A stretch of DNA of 64,000 nucleotides from Scandinavium manionii (GCF_024764775.1 NZ_JALIGC010000039.1:649283-713282), one strand, 5' to 3'; shown: positions 15,667 to 24,788, counted from the first letter of the stretch. The notes: generated by a model not told the origin, from the letters alone. Translations and numbers: made by a program.

Positions 15667-15737
15667 CCGATGGCGCTGACGCTTATCGGGCCTGCAGATG
15701 CTGTTGTAGGCCTGGCAATCGTCAGCGCCACCGGGCG
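15667..15737. repeat. BIME: two inverted REP units
   Basis: Two REP (palindromic unit) sequences face each other between yecJ and the Dcu gene. Unit 1 begins CCGATGGCGCTGACGCTTAT (15667 on). Unit 2 on the opposite strand begins GCCCGGTGGCGCTGACGATT (15737 downwards) and ends in AGGCCTACA. Each has the imperfect self-complementarity of REPs, and together they form a cruciform-capable element. REPs usually lie in 3' untranslated regions, which fits this convergent junction. Confidence 0.75.
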
Positions 15738-15740
15738 CTT

Positions 15741-17084
15741 TTAATACAGTGCCTGAACCAGTAAATAACTCGCCACGCAGGCGCAGCTCACGGAAATCAA
15801 GCCCGGCAGAATGAAGCTGTGGTTGATAATGAATTTGCCAATGCGGGTGGTGCCGGAACGGTCGAAACCGATGCAGGCCAAATCGCTCGGGTAGGTGGGT
15901 AAGACGAAATAGCCGTAAGCGGCCGGGAAGAAAGCAATCAGCATTTTCGGCTCCACGCCAAGCATCAGCCCCATCGGAGCGACGGCAGTCAGTGCGGCGG
16001 CTTGACTGTTCACTAGCTTCGAGACCAGGAACAGCACAATCGCGTAAGTCCACGGGTGGTTTTGCACCACGCCTTCCAGCGCCATTTTTAGCTCGGGCAA
16101 ATGCGCCTGGAAAAAGGTATCGCTCATCCACGCCACGCCAAACACCGAGAAAATCGCCACCATCCCCGCTTTGAATACTGCGCCGTTGGAAATCGCGGCA
16201 GCGTTGACTTTGCACACCATCAACATCACCGCCCCGGAAATCAGCATCATCATCTGAATGACCAGGTTCATCGACAGCGGCGCTATTTTGCCTTTCACCT
16301 CGAACGATGGGCGCAGTTCCGGCAGGGCGCCGAGCAGCACCACCACTAAAATCCCGGCGAAGAAGATCCACGTCGACCAGTAGGCTTCGCGCGAAAAGCG
16401 TTGGTTGAGCAGCGTTTCGGTGCTGCCGTAAATGAACTCGCGTTGTTTCGGGTCACTGAGTTTGGCCTGAAACTCCGGATCGTCGGCCAACTCTTTACCG
16501 CGACGCAGGCTCCACAACGCCGCAATCGCCACGCCAAACAGCGACGCCGGCACCGAAACCGCCAGAATTTCGAGGATGCTCCACGCATGGCCGATCCCAT
16601 GCTGTGCGCCGAGAATCGATACCAGCGACACGACCGCCACAGAAACTGGCGAAGCGGTGATAGCCATTTGTGAGGCCACCGACGCCACCGCCATCGGACG
16701 TTCCGGGCGAATACCTTTTTTCAGCGCGATATCGGCAATGATGGGAAACATGGTGTAGACCACGTGCCCGGTGCCGCACAAAAAGGTCAGCGTCCAGGTG
16801 GTGAACGGGGCTAAAAGCGTGATGTGCTGCGGGTGTTTACGCAGCAGTTTTTCAGCACACTGCATCATCACGTTCAGTCCGCCCGCGGTTTGCAGCGTGG
16901 CCGCACAGCCGATAACTGCCAGTATGGTCAGCATCACCTCAACCGGCGGTTTACCTGGCTCGAGCCCAAAAACGAAGCACAGAATAAATAAGCCAATACC
17001 GCTAATTAGCCCCAGCCCCATTCCGCCAAAGCGGGTTCCAACCAGCAAGCACAAAATAATGACTGCAAACTCAAGCGTAATCAT
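15741..17084 (-). CDS. DcuA/DcuB-family anaerobic C4-dicarboxylate transporter
   Basis: A 447-residue inner-membrane carrier of the DcuA/DcuB family, which exchanges fumarate, malate or aspartate for succinate during anaerobic growth. Family features are FLCGTGHVVYTMFPIIADIA (about residues 100-119), ASPVSVAVVSLVS, FLVSKLVNSQAAA and PTYPSDLACIGFDRSGTTRIG near the C-terminus. Its sequence is clearly diverged from the housekeeping DcuA and DcuB, so it is probably an additional paralogue with unknown preferred substrate. A perfect palindrome lies 32-56 bases upstream. No FNR site was recognised in the gap to ftnB. Confidence 0.88.
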   Translation of the reverse strand: MITLEFAVIILCLLVGTRFGGMGLGLISGIGLFILCFVFGLEPGKPPVEVMLTILAVIGCAATLQTAGGLNVMMQCAEKLLRKHPQHITLLAPFTTWTLTFLCGTGHVVYTMFPIIADIALKKGIRPERPMAVASVASQMAITASPVSVAVVSLVSILGAQHGIGHAWSILEILAVSVPASLFGVAIAALWSLRRGKELADDPEFQAKLSDPKQREFIYGSTETLLNQRFSREAYWSTWIFFAGILVVVLLGALPELRPSFEVKGKIAPLSMNLVIQMMMLISGAVMLMVCKVNAAAISNGAVFKAGMVAIFSVFGVAWMSDTFFQAHLPELKMALEGVVQNHPWTYAIVLFLVSKLVNSQAAALTAVAPMGLMLGVEPKMLIAFFPAAYGYFVLPTYPSDLACIGFDRSGTTRIGKFIINHSFILPGLISVSCACVASYLLVQALY

Positions 17085-17115
17085 CTCTCACCTGTCTCAT
17101 CCATAAAGAAGACAT

Positions 17116-17140
17116 AAAGCATTACATTTTGTAATGCTTT
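17116..17140. promoter_or_regulatory. perfect palindrome upstream of the Dcu-family gene, candidate operator
   Basis: AAAGCATTAC-ATTTT-GTAATGCTTT is a 10-bp perfect inverted repeat with a 5-base spacer, 32-56 bases before the transporter ATG. Size and placement fit a dimeric repressor operator overlapping the promoter. Alternatively it is a hairpin in the leader. It does not match the FNR, CRP, NarL or TyrR consensus. Confidence 0.45.
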
Positions 17141-17247
17141 TAATTGAGAGGAAGATCGGATTTATAAACAGCAGCAAAAACAGCCTGTTGTGTACATTTT
17201 TTTAACAAATAGAGAGGGGGTGGGGCGGACTATGCCGCCCAAAAAAA

Positions 17248-17751
17248 TTAATGATGACGATGATTCATCACATTGAGCAGATGCTTATCGGTCTGATGCA
17301 TACAAAGACCGGCTTTTCTGGCGCTGCGCACTTCATCGAGAATGGTCTGCAGAAGAATACCGTCCTGCTGTTGCTCTTTTTCCAGGGTATTCAGAAAGCG
17401 CAGGGTGCTGTCGTCATGCATCGCTTTGGCTTCAAGGGTTAATGCGCTGAGCGTGCTGATCCGCTGCTGGTGTTCTTCAAGGGTTTTCAGGAACAGGTCT
17501 TCAAGGGTCTTACAGCTGTCATCGCAGGGGGTGGATTCTTTGACCACCGGATAAGCACCGGCCTTTTTCATGAAATCAAAAACGCGCATCATTTGAGTGA
17601 CGTTGGACTGCGCCTGTGACCGCAGAAACGTTGCGGTTCCCGGTAGCTTATGTTCACAACACCACTCGCTCAAATGCAGATAAAAATTGGAGGCACAAAA
17701 CTCCAGATTCATCTGCGCATTGAGTTTTTGAACCATTCCAGGGACTGTCAT
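17248..17751 (-). CDS. ftnB: ferritin-like protein FtnB
   Basis: A bacterial ferritin-like protein of 167 residues, matching E. coli FtnB in length when started at MTVPGMVQKLNAQMN. AAGGA lies seven bases upstream of that ATG; a start nine codons earlier is possible but lacks such a site. As in E. coli FtnB, the second half of the usual ferroxidase motif is altered (RSQAQSNVTQMMR in place of EE-x2-H). In Salmonella FtnB has been linked to iron-sulfur repair and virulence. It is divergent from the DJ-1 family gene. Confidence 0.93.
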   Translation of the reverse strand: MTVPGMVQKLNAQMNLEFCASNFYLHLSEWCCEHKLPGTATFLRSQAQSNVTQMMRVFDFMKKAGAYPVVKESTPCDDSCKTLEDLFLKTLEEHQQRISTLSALTLEAKAMHDDSTLRFLNTLEKEQQQDGILLQTILDEVRSARKAGLCMHQTDKHLLNVMNHRHH

Positions 17752-18011
17752 AGCAATATCCTTATTCAGCGTTGTCACGTTATTATTTACGCTTCGTTAC
17801 ATGATGTCGTAAATATTCGATATCACCGTTCTAAAACTCTGTGAAAGCCGATGTTAACGGCATGATGTTCAATGCAATTATATTCTTTTATTAAAATATA
17901 AAACTGCGATCTGCTTTGCATTGATCGCTATTGTTGCTTTTAACGAATATATTTCTGGGCAATATTAAGGGTAATTCCCGCAAGCAAAAATTTGATTTTA
18001 AGGAGTGCGAA

Positions 18012-18569
18012 ATGAAAAAAGTCGCGGTGCTTCTGGCACCTGGATTTGAGGAAGGTGAGGCCATCGTCACCATCGATATTCTGCGTCGTTTGCATCTGGA
18101 TGTGGAACTGCTTTCCTGCACCACCACCCGAGGCGTCACCAGCTATCACGGGATCCCAATGGTAGCAGACAGCACGCTCACCGAGCACGTCAGCGTACTG
18201 TACGATGCTGTGGTTTTACCCGGCGGACCGCAGGGCAGCGTTAATTTAGCGACCAACCCGCAGGTGATTGATTTTGTGGCAACGCACGATGCGGCAGGCA
18301 AACTGATTTGCCCAATCTGCTCTGCGGCGGCACGCGTTCTGAGCGGCAACGGCCTGTTAAAAGGGCGCAACTACGTGTGTTCCGGCGATCTCTGGCAGGA
18401 CGTTAAAGACGGTCACTATGTCGATGCGCCGGTGGTGGAAGACGGCAATTTGATCAGCGGCAAAGGTTTTGGTCACGTGTTCGATTTCGCCTTTACCGTC
18501 GCCGCCAGATTACTCGGCGATGAAGCACCGGTGCGTGAACACGCAGAGCATATTTATTATCGCTGGTGA
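18012..18569 (+). CDS. DJ-1/PfpI family protein
   Basis: A flavodoxin-like DJ-1/PfpI superfamily protein of 186 residues, starting at the ATG with AAGGAG eight bases upstream. The conserved acidic residue of the family is in FEEGEA (about residue 15). The nucleophile-elbow cysteine is in LICPICSAAARVL (about residue 104). Members act as glyoxalases, chaperones or redox sensors, and this sequence does not decide between these. It stands alone between ftnB and araF and ends at an intrinsic terminator. Confidence 0.85.
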   Translation: MKKVAVLLAPGFEEGEAIVTIDILRRLHLDVELLSCTTTRGVTSYHGIPMVADSTLTEHVSVLYDAVVLPGGPQGSVNLATNPQVIDFVATHDAAGKLICPICSAAARVLSGNGLLKGRNYVCSGDLWQDVKDGHYVDAPVVEDGNLISGKGFGHVFDFAFTVAARLLGDEAPVREHAEHIYYRW

Positions 18570-18614
18570 GATAAGGATTTACTGGCCACCGCTATAGATT
18601 ATTCTGCTAACCCC

Positions 18615-18646
18615 AGGGTGAATTGTCTGACAAGTCACCCTTTTTT
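18615..18646 (+). terminator. terminator of the DJ-1 family gene
   Basis: The stem AGGGTGA...TCACCCT, extended internally by TTGTC/GACAA, is followed by TTTTTT (18641-18646), 46 bases after the stop codon. Confidence 0.8.
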
Positions 18647-18852
18647 ATGTCATTTATCGCTGAATTTATGCACGCAATTACTGTAATTCTGCGTTGTGAT
18701 GGCGCTCTCTTATGGATAATTAATTTCCGGCTATTAATGGTTCAGCAACAATGTACTGATTAGCGAAACCGCTAATGCATTGTTTTGCGAATAATTAAAA
18801 TAATTTATTCAGATTTCCCCTACAAAAAAGAACATTAAAGCTGGAGTTAACC

Positions 18853-19833
18853 ATGCACAAATTCACTAAAGCGCTGGCGGTCATTGGCCTGACAGCGGTT
18901 ATGTCACAATCAGCTATCGCTGAAACCATGAAACTCGGTTTTCTGGTTAAGCAACCGGAAGAGCCATGGTTCCAGACCGAATGGCGCTTCGCTGATAAGG
19001 CCGGGAAGGATTTAGGTTTTGACGTCATCAAAATCGCCGTGCCGGACGGTGAGAAAACGCTGAATGCCATTGATAGCCTGGCGGCTAACGGCGCGAAAGG
19101 GTTCGTCATCTGTACGCCTGACCCAAAACTGGGGCCTGCGATCATGGCCAAAGCACGCAGCTATGACATGAAGGTCATCACCGTCGACGACCAGTTCGTC
19201 AACGCCAAAGGCAAACCGATGGACACTGTGCCACTGGTCATGATGGCGGCCAGCGAAATTGGCGCCCGCCAGGGTGACGAACTGTATAAAGAAATGCAAA
19301 AACGCGGCTGGGATGTGAAAGAGACTGGCGTGATGGCCATCACCGCCGATGAACTGGATACCGCCCGTCGCCGCACCACCGGTTCAATGGACGCGCTGAA
19401 AAAAGCCGGATTCCCGGAAACGCAAATCTATAAAGTGCCAACCAAATCGAACGATATCCCGGGCGCATTCGATGCCGGTAACTCACTGCTGGTTCAGCAT
19501 CCAGGCGTTAAACACTGGCTGATTCTGGGTATGAACGACAATACCGTACTGGGTGGCGTGCGTGCGACAGAAGGTCAGGGCTTTAAAGCACCAGACGTTA
19601 TCGGGATCGGCATTAACGGTGTGGATGCGGTGAATGAACTCTCTAAAGCGCAGCCGACCGGGTTCTACGGTTCACTGCTGCCAAGCCCGGATGTTCACGG
19701 CTACAAAACCAGCGAAATGCTCTACAACTGGGTGACCAAAGACGCGGAGCCACCGAAATTCACCGCGGTTACCGACGTAGTGCTGATCACTCGCGACAAC
19801 TTTAAAGCAGAGCTGGCGAAGAAAGGGCTGTAA
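18853..19833 (+). CDS. araF: L-arabinose-binding periplasmic protein
   Basis: Periplasmic receptor of the high-affinity AraFGH ABC importer. It is 326 residues with a Sec signal peptide (MHKFTKALAVIGLTAVMSQS, cleaved after AIAE-like residues near 23). The mature protein matches E. coli AraF throughout, including the sugar-contact segments LVKQPEEPWFQTEW, VDDQFVNA, RRTTGSMDAL and GMNDNTVLGG. GGAG lies seven bases before the ATG. It is first gene of araFGH. The 283-base gap upstream holds the previous terminator and no further gene. Confidence 0.97.
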   Translation: MHKFTKALAVIGLTAVMSQSAIAETMKLGFLVKQPEEPWFQTEWRFADKAGKDLGFDVIKIAVPDGEKTLNAIDSLAANGAKGFVICTPDPKLGPAIMAKARSYDMKVITVDDQFVNAKGKPMDTVPLVMMAASEIGARQGDELYKEMQKRGWDVKETGVMAITADELDTARRRTTGSMDALKKAGFPETQIYKVPTKSNDIPGAFDAGNSLLVQHPGVKHWLILGMNDNTVLGGVRATEGQGFKAPDVIGIGINGVDAVNELSKAQPTGFYGSLLPSPDVHGYKTSEMLYNWVTKDAEPPKFTAVTDVVLITRDNFKAELAKKGL

Positions 19834-19847
19834 GGCCTGAGGCTGTC

Positions 19848-19871
19848 GCCCCCGGCACTCGCGCCGGGGGC
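19848..19871 (+). other. strong intercistronic hairpin between araF and araG
   Basis: A 9-bp GC-rich stem GCCCCCGGC/GCCGGGGGC with loop ACTCGC lies 15 bases after the araF stop and 22 bases before araG. It has no T-run. Such a hairpin can stabilise the 3' end of araF mRNA and give more binding protein than membrane components. Confidence 0.6.
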
Positions 19872-19892
19872 AGAAAAGAATGTGGAGTGTTT

Positions 19893-21407
19893 ATGCAACA
19901 GTCACAGCCATACCTCTCGTTTCGCGGTATCAGCAAAACCTTCCCCGGCGTGAAAGCTCTCACCGACATTAGCTTCGACTGCTATACCGGACAGGTGCAT
20001 GCGCTGATGGGTGAAAACGGTGCCGGAAAATCCACGCTGCTGAAAATCCTTAGCGGTAACTACGCCCCAACGGGCGGGACGCTGGCGCTACGCGGCGAGG
20101 AAGTCAGCTTTGCCGATACCACCGCTGCGCTCAATGCCGGGGTGGCCATCATTTATCAGGAATTGCATCTGGTGCCTGAAATGACGGTGGCGGAAAACAT
20201 CTACCTTGGGCAGATGCCGCACAAGGGCGGGATCGTTAACCGCTCGCTACTGAACTACGAGGCGCGACTCCAGCTGGAACACCTCGGGCTGGATATCGAC
20301 CCGCAGACGCCGCTCAAATACCTCTCCATCGGCCAGTGGCAGATGGTGGAAATTGCCAAAGCGCTGGCGCGTAACGCCAAAGTCATCGCCTTTGATGAGC
20401 CGACCAGTTCGCTCTCGGCGCGTGAAATCGACAATCTGTTTCGGGTTATCCGCGAGCTGCGTAACGAAGGCCGGGTCATCATTTATGTCTCGCACCGCAT
20501 GGAGGAAATTTTTGCTCTCAGCGATGCGATCACCGTGTTCAAAGACGGGCGCTACGTGCGTACCTTTGACGACACTAAGCAGGTAAATCACGACCAGCTG
20601 GTGCAGGCGATGGTTGGCCGCGAAATCGGCGATATCTATGGCTGGCAGCCGCGCGAATACGGCGCGGAGCGGTTGCGTCTTGATGACGTCAAAGCGCCGG
20701 GCGTGCGTCAGCCGATAAGCTTGTCGGTTAAAAGCGGCGAAATCGTCGGCCTGTTCGGGCTGGTGGGGGCCGGTCGCAGTGAATTAATGAAAGGGTTGTT
20801 TGGCGGTACCCGAATTAGCGGCGGCCAGGTGATGATTGACGGTCAGCCGGTGGACATTCGCAAACCGGCCCATGCTATTCGCGCCGGGATGATGCTGTGC
20901 CCGGAAGACAGGAAGGCCGATGGGATAATCCCGGTGCATTCGGTACGCGACAACATCAATATCAGCGCCCGTCGCAGGCACATCCGCGCCGGATGCCTGA
21001 TTAATAACACCTGGGAAGCCAGTAATGCTGCACACCATATTCAATCACTGAACATTAAAACGCCCGGTGCGGAGCAGCTGATCATGAACCTCTCCGGCGG
21101 CAATCAGCAGAAAGCCATTCTGGGGCGCTGGCTGTCCGAAGATATGAAAGTCATTCTGCTCGATGAACCGACGCGCGGTATTGACGTGGGCGCGAAGCAC
21201 GAAATCTATAACGTCATTTATGCGCTGGCGAGATCGGGTGTGGCGGTACTGTTTGCCTCAAGCGACCTGCCAGAAGTGCTCGGCGTAGCCGACCGCATCG
21301 TCGTGATGCGGGAAGGCGAAATTGCGGGCGAGCTGATGCACGAAAGCGCGAATGAGCAGCAGGCGTTGAGCCTGGCAATGCCGAAAACCACTCAGGCCAT
21401 AGCCTGA
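19893..21407 (+). CDS. araG: L-arabinose ABC transporter ATP-binding protein
   Basis: Cytoplasmic ATPase of the arabinose importer, with two tandem nucleotide-binding domains typical of sugar importers. The first has Walker A GENGAGKST (about 39-47), signature LSIGQWQ and Walker B VIAFDEPTSS. The second has a degenerate Walker A (GLVGAGRSE), signature NLSGGNQQK and Walker B VILLDEPTRG. The start MQQSQPYLSF (504 residues) equals E. coli AraG and is preferred over the GTG two codons upstream because GGAG is then correctly spaced. Confidence 0.97.
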   Translation: MQQSQPYLSFRGISKTFPGVKALTDISFDCYTGQVHALMGENGAGKSTLLKILSGNYAPTGGTLALRGEEVSFADTTAALNAGVAIIYQELHLVPEMTVAENIYLGQMPHKGGIVNRSLLNYEARLQLEHLGLDIDPQTPLKYLSIGQWQMVEIAKALARNAKVIAFDEPTSSLSAREIDNLFRVIRELRNEGRVIIYVSHRMEEIFALSDAITVFKDGRYVRTFDDTKQVNHDQLVQAMVGREIGDIYGWQPREYGAERLRLDDVKAPGVRQPISLSVKSGEIVGLFGLVGAGRSELMKGLFGGTRISGGQVMIDGQPVDIRKPAHAIRAGMMLCPEDRKADGIIPVHSVRDNINISARRRHIRAGCLINNTWEASNAAHHIQSLNIKTPGAEQLIMNLSGGNQQKAILGRWLSEDMKVILLDEPTRGIDVGAKHEIYNVIYALARSGVAVLFASSDLPEVLGVADRIVVMREGEIAGELMHESANEQQALSLAMPKTTQAIA

Positions 21408-21429
21408 AAGCCTGACGAAGGAGTCAATT

Positions 21430-22410
21430 ATGTCCGCTGTGACAACCTCCGGCCCACGCCGGAATACCTTTAGCGTGGGGCGCATCTGGGATCAGTACGG
21501 AATGCTGGTGGTATTCGCCGTGCTGTTCCTCGCTTGCGCCATATTTGTGCCGAACTTTGCCAGCTTCGTGAACATGAAAGGGCTGCTGTTGGCGATTTCG
21601 ATGTCCGGGATGGTGGCCTGCGGGATGCTGTTCTGCCTGGCATCGGGTGATTTCGACCTCTCGGTTGCGTCGGTGATTGCCTGCGCAGGCGTCACCACTG
21701 CGGTGGTTATAAACCTCTCGGAAAGCCTGTGGCTCGGTGTGCTTGCCGGGTTGCTGCTCGGCGCACTCAGCGGGCTGGTAAACGGTTTCGTGATTGCGCG
21801 CCTGAAAATCAACGCGCTGATAACGACCCTGGCCACCATGCAAATCGTGCGCGGTCTGGCGTACATCATTTCTGATGGTAAAGCGGTGGGCATTGAAGAC
21901 GAGCGCTTCTTTGCCCTCGGCTACGCCAACTGGCTGGGCCTGCCTGCGCCAATCTGGCTGACGGTAGCGTGTCTGATTGTGTTCGGCTTGCTGCTCAATA
22001 AAACCACTTTTGGCCGCAATACGCTGGCGATCGGTGGGAATGAAGAAGCGGCGCGGCTGGCGGGTGTGCCGGTAGTACGCACTAAAATCATCATTTTTGT
22101 GCTTTCCGGATTAGTCTCAGCGGCGGCGGGCATTATCCTCGCCTCGCGGATGACTAGCGGCCAGCCGATGACATCGATGGGATATGAATTGATTGTCATC
22201 TCGGCCTGCGTACTCGGCGGCGTGTCGCTGAAAGGGGGGATCGGTAAGATCTCTTACGTAGTGGCGGGGATCCTGATTTTGGGCACCGTTGAGAATGCCA
22301 TGAACCTGCTGAACATTTCGCCGTTCTCGCAATATGTGGTGCGCGGACTGATTTTACTGGCGGCGGTTATCTTCGACCGCTACAAGCAAAAAGCGAAACG
22401 GGCAGTCTGA
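21430..22410 (+). CDS. araH: L-arabinose ABC transporter permease
   Basis: Inner-membrane permease of AraFGH, 326 residues, with about ten hydrophobic helices and the BPD_transp_2 coupling region IGGNEEAARLAGVPV (about residues 199-213). The sequence follows E. coli AraH to the C-terminal FDRYKQKAKRAV. AAGGAG lies upstream of the ATG, 22 bases after the araG stop. An intrinsic terminator follows. Confidence 0.97.
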   Translation: MSAVTTSGPRRNTFSVGRIWDQYGMLVVFAVLFLACAIFVPNFASFVNMKGLLLAISMSGMVACGMLFCLASGDFDLSVASVIACAGVTTAVVINLSESLWLGVLAGLLLGALSGLVNGFVIARLKINALITTLATMQIVRGLAYIISDGKAVGIEDERFFALGYANWLGLPAPIWLTVACLIVFGLLLNKTTFGRNTLAIGGNEEAARLAGVPVVRTKIIIFVLSGLVSAAAGIILASRMTSGQPMTSMGYELIVISACVLGGVSLKGGIGKISYVVAGILILGTVENAMNLLNISPFSQYVVRGLILLAAVIFDRYKQKAKRAV

Positions 22411-22444
22411 TTTCTCCCCAACTTTTAAGTGTAAGAGCTCACTG

Positions 22445-22472
22445 CGCCAGGGGGTAATTTCCCTGGCGTTTT
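22445..22472 (+). terminator. araFGH terminator
   Basis: The stem CGCCAGGG/CCCTGGCG (22445-22452 with 22461-22468), with an eight-base loop, is followed by TTTTC. It lies 35 bases after araH. Confidence 0.75.
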
Positions 22473-22503
22473 CATTTGAAAATGGCGAGCCTGGTCACAC
22501 TGT

Positions 22504-22510
22504 CTATACT
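22504..22510 (+). promoter_or_regulatory. otsB: sigma-S type -10 element of otsBA
   Basis: CTATACT is an exact match to the RpoS-preferred -10 (C at -13 followed by TATACT). It lies 62 bases ahead of the otsB start and has no good -35 hexamer. In E. coli otsBA is RpoS-dependent and osmotically induced, so the motif fits the gene. Confidence 0.6.
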
Positions 22511-22571
22511 TACACTGCTAACGTTTACTTAACATTTACAGAAGGACAGAGGATCCGAGGAGGTATTCAGG

Positions 22572-23363
22572 GTGACAGACCCGTTAACCGCTCCGCCGGT
22601 TTTGCGCGGAAACTACGCATTTTTCTTTGATTTGGATGGCACGCTGGCAGACATCAAGCCGCATCCCGATCAGGTCATTATTCCCGGGCCCATCCGCATG
22701 ACGCTGCAGCAACTGGCTGAACAGCAGGAAGGGGCATTGGCATTGATTTCAGGGCGCTCAATGGCTGAGCTGGATGCGCTCGCGGCTCCTTATCACTTCC
22801 CGCTGGCGGGTGTGCACGGAGCTGAACGCCGTGATATCAAGGGTCAAACGCACATTGTGAGATTGCCCGCCACGCTTGCAGAGACGCTTCTGGCGTGGCT
22901 GACCGCAGGCATGGCCCCACTGACGGGCTGCGAAGTGGAGAACAAAGGGATGGCCTTTGCGCTGCATTATCGCCAGGCCCCGCAGCACCAGCAGGCGGTT
23001 GAACAGCTGGCGGCGCAGACCGTGTCTCGTTTTGAGGGACTGGCGCTGCAGCCGGGGAAATGCGTGGTGGAAATTAAACCGACAGGAATTAATAAAGGGG
23101 CCGCCATTTCGGCCTTCATGCAGGAAGCGCCGTTCCTTGGCCGACAGCCGGTGTTTATCGGCGATGACCTGACCGATGAGGCAGGATTTGACGTGGTCAA
23201 TCTTGCCGGAGGAGTCTCGGTTAAAGTCGGTCCGGGAGAGACGCACGCGCATTTTCGTTTGGCAAGCGTCGCGGACACCCATCAATGGTTGCTCGAGCTC
23301 GCACAACAACACGCGCTAACTGACAGGAGAGAAGGCTATGAGTCGCTTGGTCGTAGTATCTAA
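22572..23363 (+). CDS. otsB: trehalose-6-phosphate phosphatase
   Basis: Removes phosphate from trehalose-6-phosphate, the last step of osmoprotectant trehalose synthesis. HAD superfamily motifs are clear: FFDLDGTLADIKP (motif I, Asp nucleophile near residue 20), LISGRSMAEL (motif II) and FIGDDLTDEAGF (motif IV), with CVVEIKPTGINKG supplying the motif III lysine. It is 263 residues against 266 in E. coli. The start is GTG with an AGGAGG sequence upstream. It overlaps otsA by 26 bases, implying translational coupling. Confidence 0.96.
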   Translation: MTDPLTAPPVLRGNYAFFFDLDGTLADIKPHPDQVIIPGPIRMTLQQLAEQQEGALALISGRSMAELDALAAPYHFPLAGVHGAERRDIKGQTHIVRLPATLAETLLAWLTAGMAPLTGCEVENKGMAFALHYRQAPQHQQAVEQLAAQTVSRFEGLALQPGKCVVEIKPTGINKGAAISAFMQEAPFLGRQPVFIGDDLTDEAGFDVVNLAGGVSVKVGPGETHAHFRLASVADTHQWLLELAQQHALTDRREGYESLGRSI

Positions 23364-24762
23364 TCGTATTGCCCCACCGGATGACAAAAAATCTAGCGCA
23401 GGTGGGCTGGCGGTAGGTGTACTGGGGGCGCTTAAGGCCGCAGGTGGGCTGTGGTTTGGCTGGAGTGGGGAAACCGGTGATGAGGACAAGCCGCTAAAGA
23501 AAGTGACCCGCGGTGACATTACCTGGGCGTCTTTCAACCTCAATGAGCAGGATCATGACCTGTATTACAACCAGTTTTCCAACGCCGTGCTGTGGCCCGC
23601 ATTTCACTACCGTCTGGATTTAGTCAACTTTCAGCGTGAAGCCTGGGAAGGATATTTGCGCGTCAACGCGACGCTGGCAGACAAACTGCTGCCGCTGATA
23701 AAGGAAGACGACACGCTGTGGGTACACGATTATCACCTGCTGCCGTTCGCCAGCGAATTGCGTCAACGCGGCATGAATAACCGCATCGGCTTTTTCCTGC
23801 ACATTCCTTTCCCGACGCCGGAAGTCTTCAACGCGTTGCCAACACACGCGGAGCTGCTCGAGAAAATGTGTGACTACGATTTGCTGGGTTTCCAGACTGA
23901 GAACGACCGTCTGGCGTTTCTCGACTGTATCTCCAGCAAAACGCGCCTGACCAGCCGCGGCAGTAAAACGCACAGCGCCTGGGGCCACACGTTCCGTACC
24001 GAAGTGTATCCGATTGGTATCGATCCAAAGGAAATTGCCAGCCAGGCGCAGGGGCCGCTGCCACCGAAACTGGCGCAGCTTAAAGCCGAACTGAAAGGCG
24101 TGCAGAACATTTTTTCGGTGGAGCGACTGGATTATTCTAAAGGTCTGCCGGAGCGCTTCCAGGCCTATGAGGCACTTCTGGAGAAGTATCCGCAGCATCA
24201 CGGTAAAATCCGTTACACCCAGATTGCACCGACCTCGCGGGGCGATGTGCAGGCCTATCAGGATATTCGCCATCAGCTGGAAAACGCCGCCGGACGCATC
24301 AACGGTCATTATGGGCAGCTGGGCTGGACACCACTTTATTACCTCAATCAGCACTTCGACAGGAAGCTATTAATGAAGGTGTTCCGCTATTCGGATGTTG
24401 GCCTGGTGACGCCGCTGCGTGACGGGATGAATCTGGTGGCGAAAGAGTATGTCGCAGCACAAGATCCTGCTAACCCTGGCGTGCTGGTGCTGTCACAGTT
24501 TGCTGGTGCGGCGAATGAATTAACATCGGCGCTGATCGTCAATCCCTACGACCGAGACGAAGTGGCTGCGGCGATGAACAGGGCGCTACTGATGCCGCTC
24601 ACGGAGAGAGTGTCGCGTCATGCGGAAATGCTGGAGGTGATTAAGAAGAATGATATCTACCACTGGCAGGAGCGTTTCATTAACGATCTAAAGCAGATAA
24701 CCCCGCGCACAGCGGAAAGCCGGCTACAGAATAAAGTCGCGGCGTTTCCCAAACTGGCGTGA
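23338..24762 (+). CDS. otsA: trehalose-6-phosphate synthase
   Basis: GT20 glycosyltransferase joining UDP-glucose and glucose-6-phosphate to trehalose-6-phosphate in the cytosol. It is 474 residues, as in E. coli OtsA. Substrate-binding features are present: SNRIAPPDDKKSSAGGLA with the loop arginine and glycines at the start, WVHDYHLLPF, ERLDYSKGLPERF, and the C-terminal LRDGMNLVAKEYVAAQ. It is translated from within the end of otsB and ends at a bidirectional terminator facing uspC. Confidence 0.97.
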   Translation: MSRLVVVSNRIAPPDDKKSSAGGLAVGVLGALKAAGGLWFGWSGETGDEDKPLKKVTRGDITWASFNLNEQDHDLYYNQFSNAVLWPAFHYRLDLVNFQREAWEGYLRVNATLADKLLPLIKEDDTLWVHDYHLLPFASELRQRGMNNRIGFFLHIPFPTPEVFNALPTHAELLEKMCDYDLLGFQTENDRLAFLDCISSKTRLTSRGSKTHSAWGHTFRTEVYPIGIDPKEIASQAQGPLPPKLAQLKAELKGVQNIFSVERLDYSKGLPERFQAYEALLEKYPQHHGKIRYTQIAPTSRGDVQAYQDIRHQLENAAGRINGHYGQLGWTPLYYLNQHFDRKLLMKVFRYSDVGLVTPLRDGMNLVAKEYVAAQDPANPGVLVLSQFAGAANELTSALIVNPYDRDEVAAAMNRALLMPLTERVSRHAEMLEVIKKNDIYHWQERFINDLKQITPRTAESRLQNKVAAFPKLA

Positions 24763-24788
24763 TAAATGAACTGGCGTGAAATAGCAAA

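Noticed and set aside
18695..18745. Possible CRP-like (TGTGA-N6-TCTCT) and AraC half-site (TATGGA) upstream of araF
   Set aside because: Only half of each consensus is good, and no second AraC half at the right distance was found. Control by AraC and CRP is likely but the sites cannot be placed.
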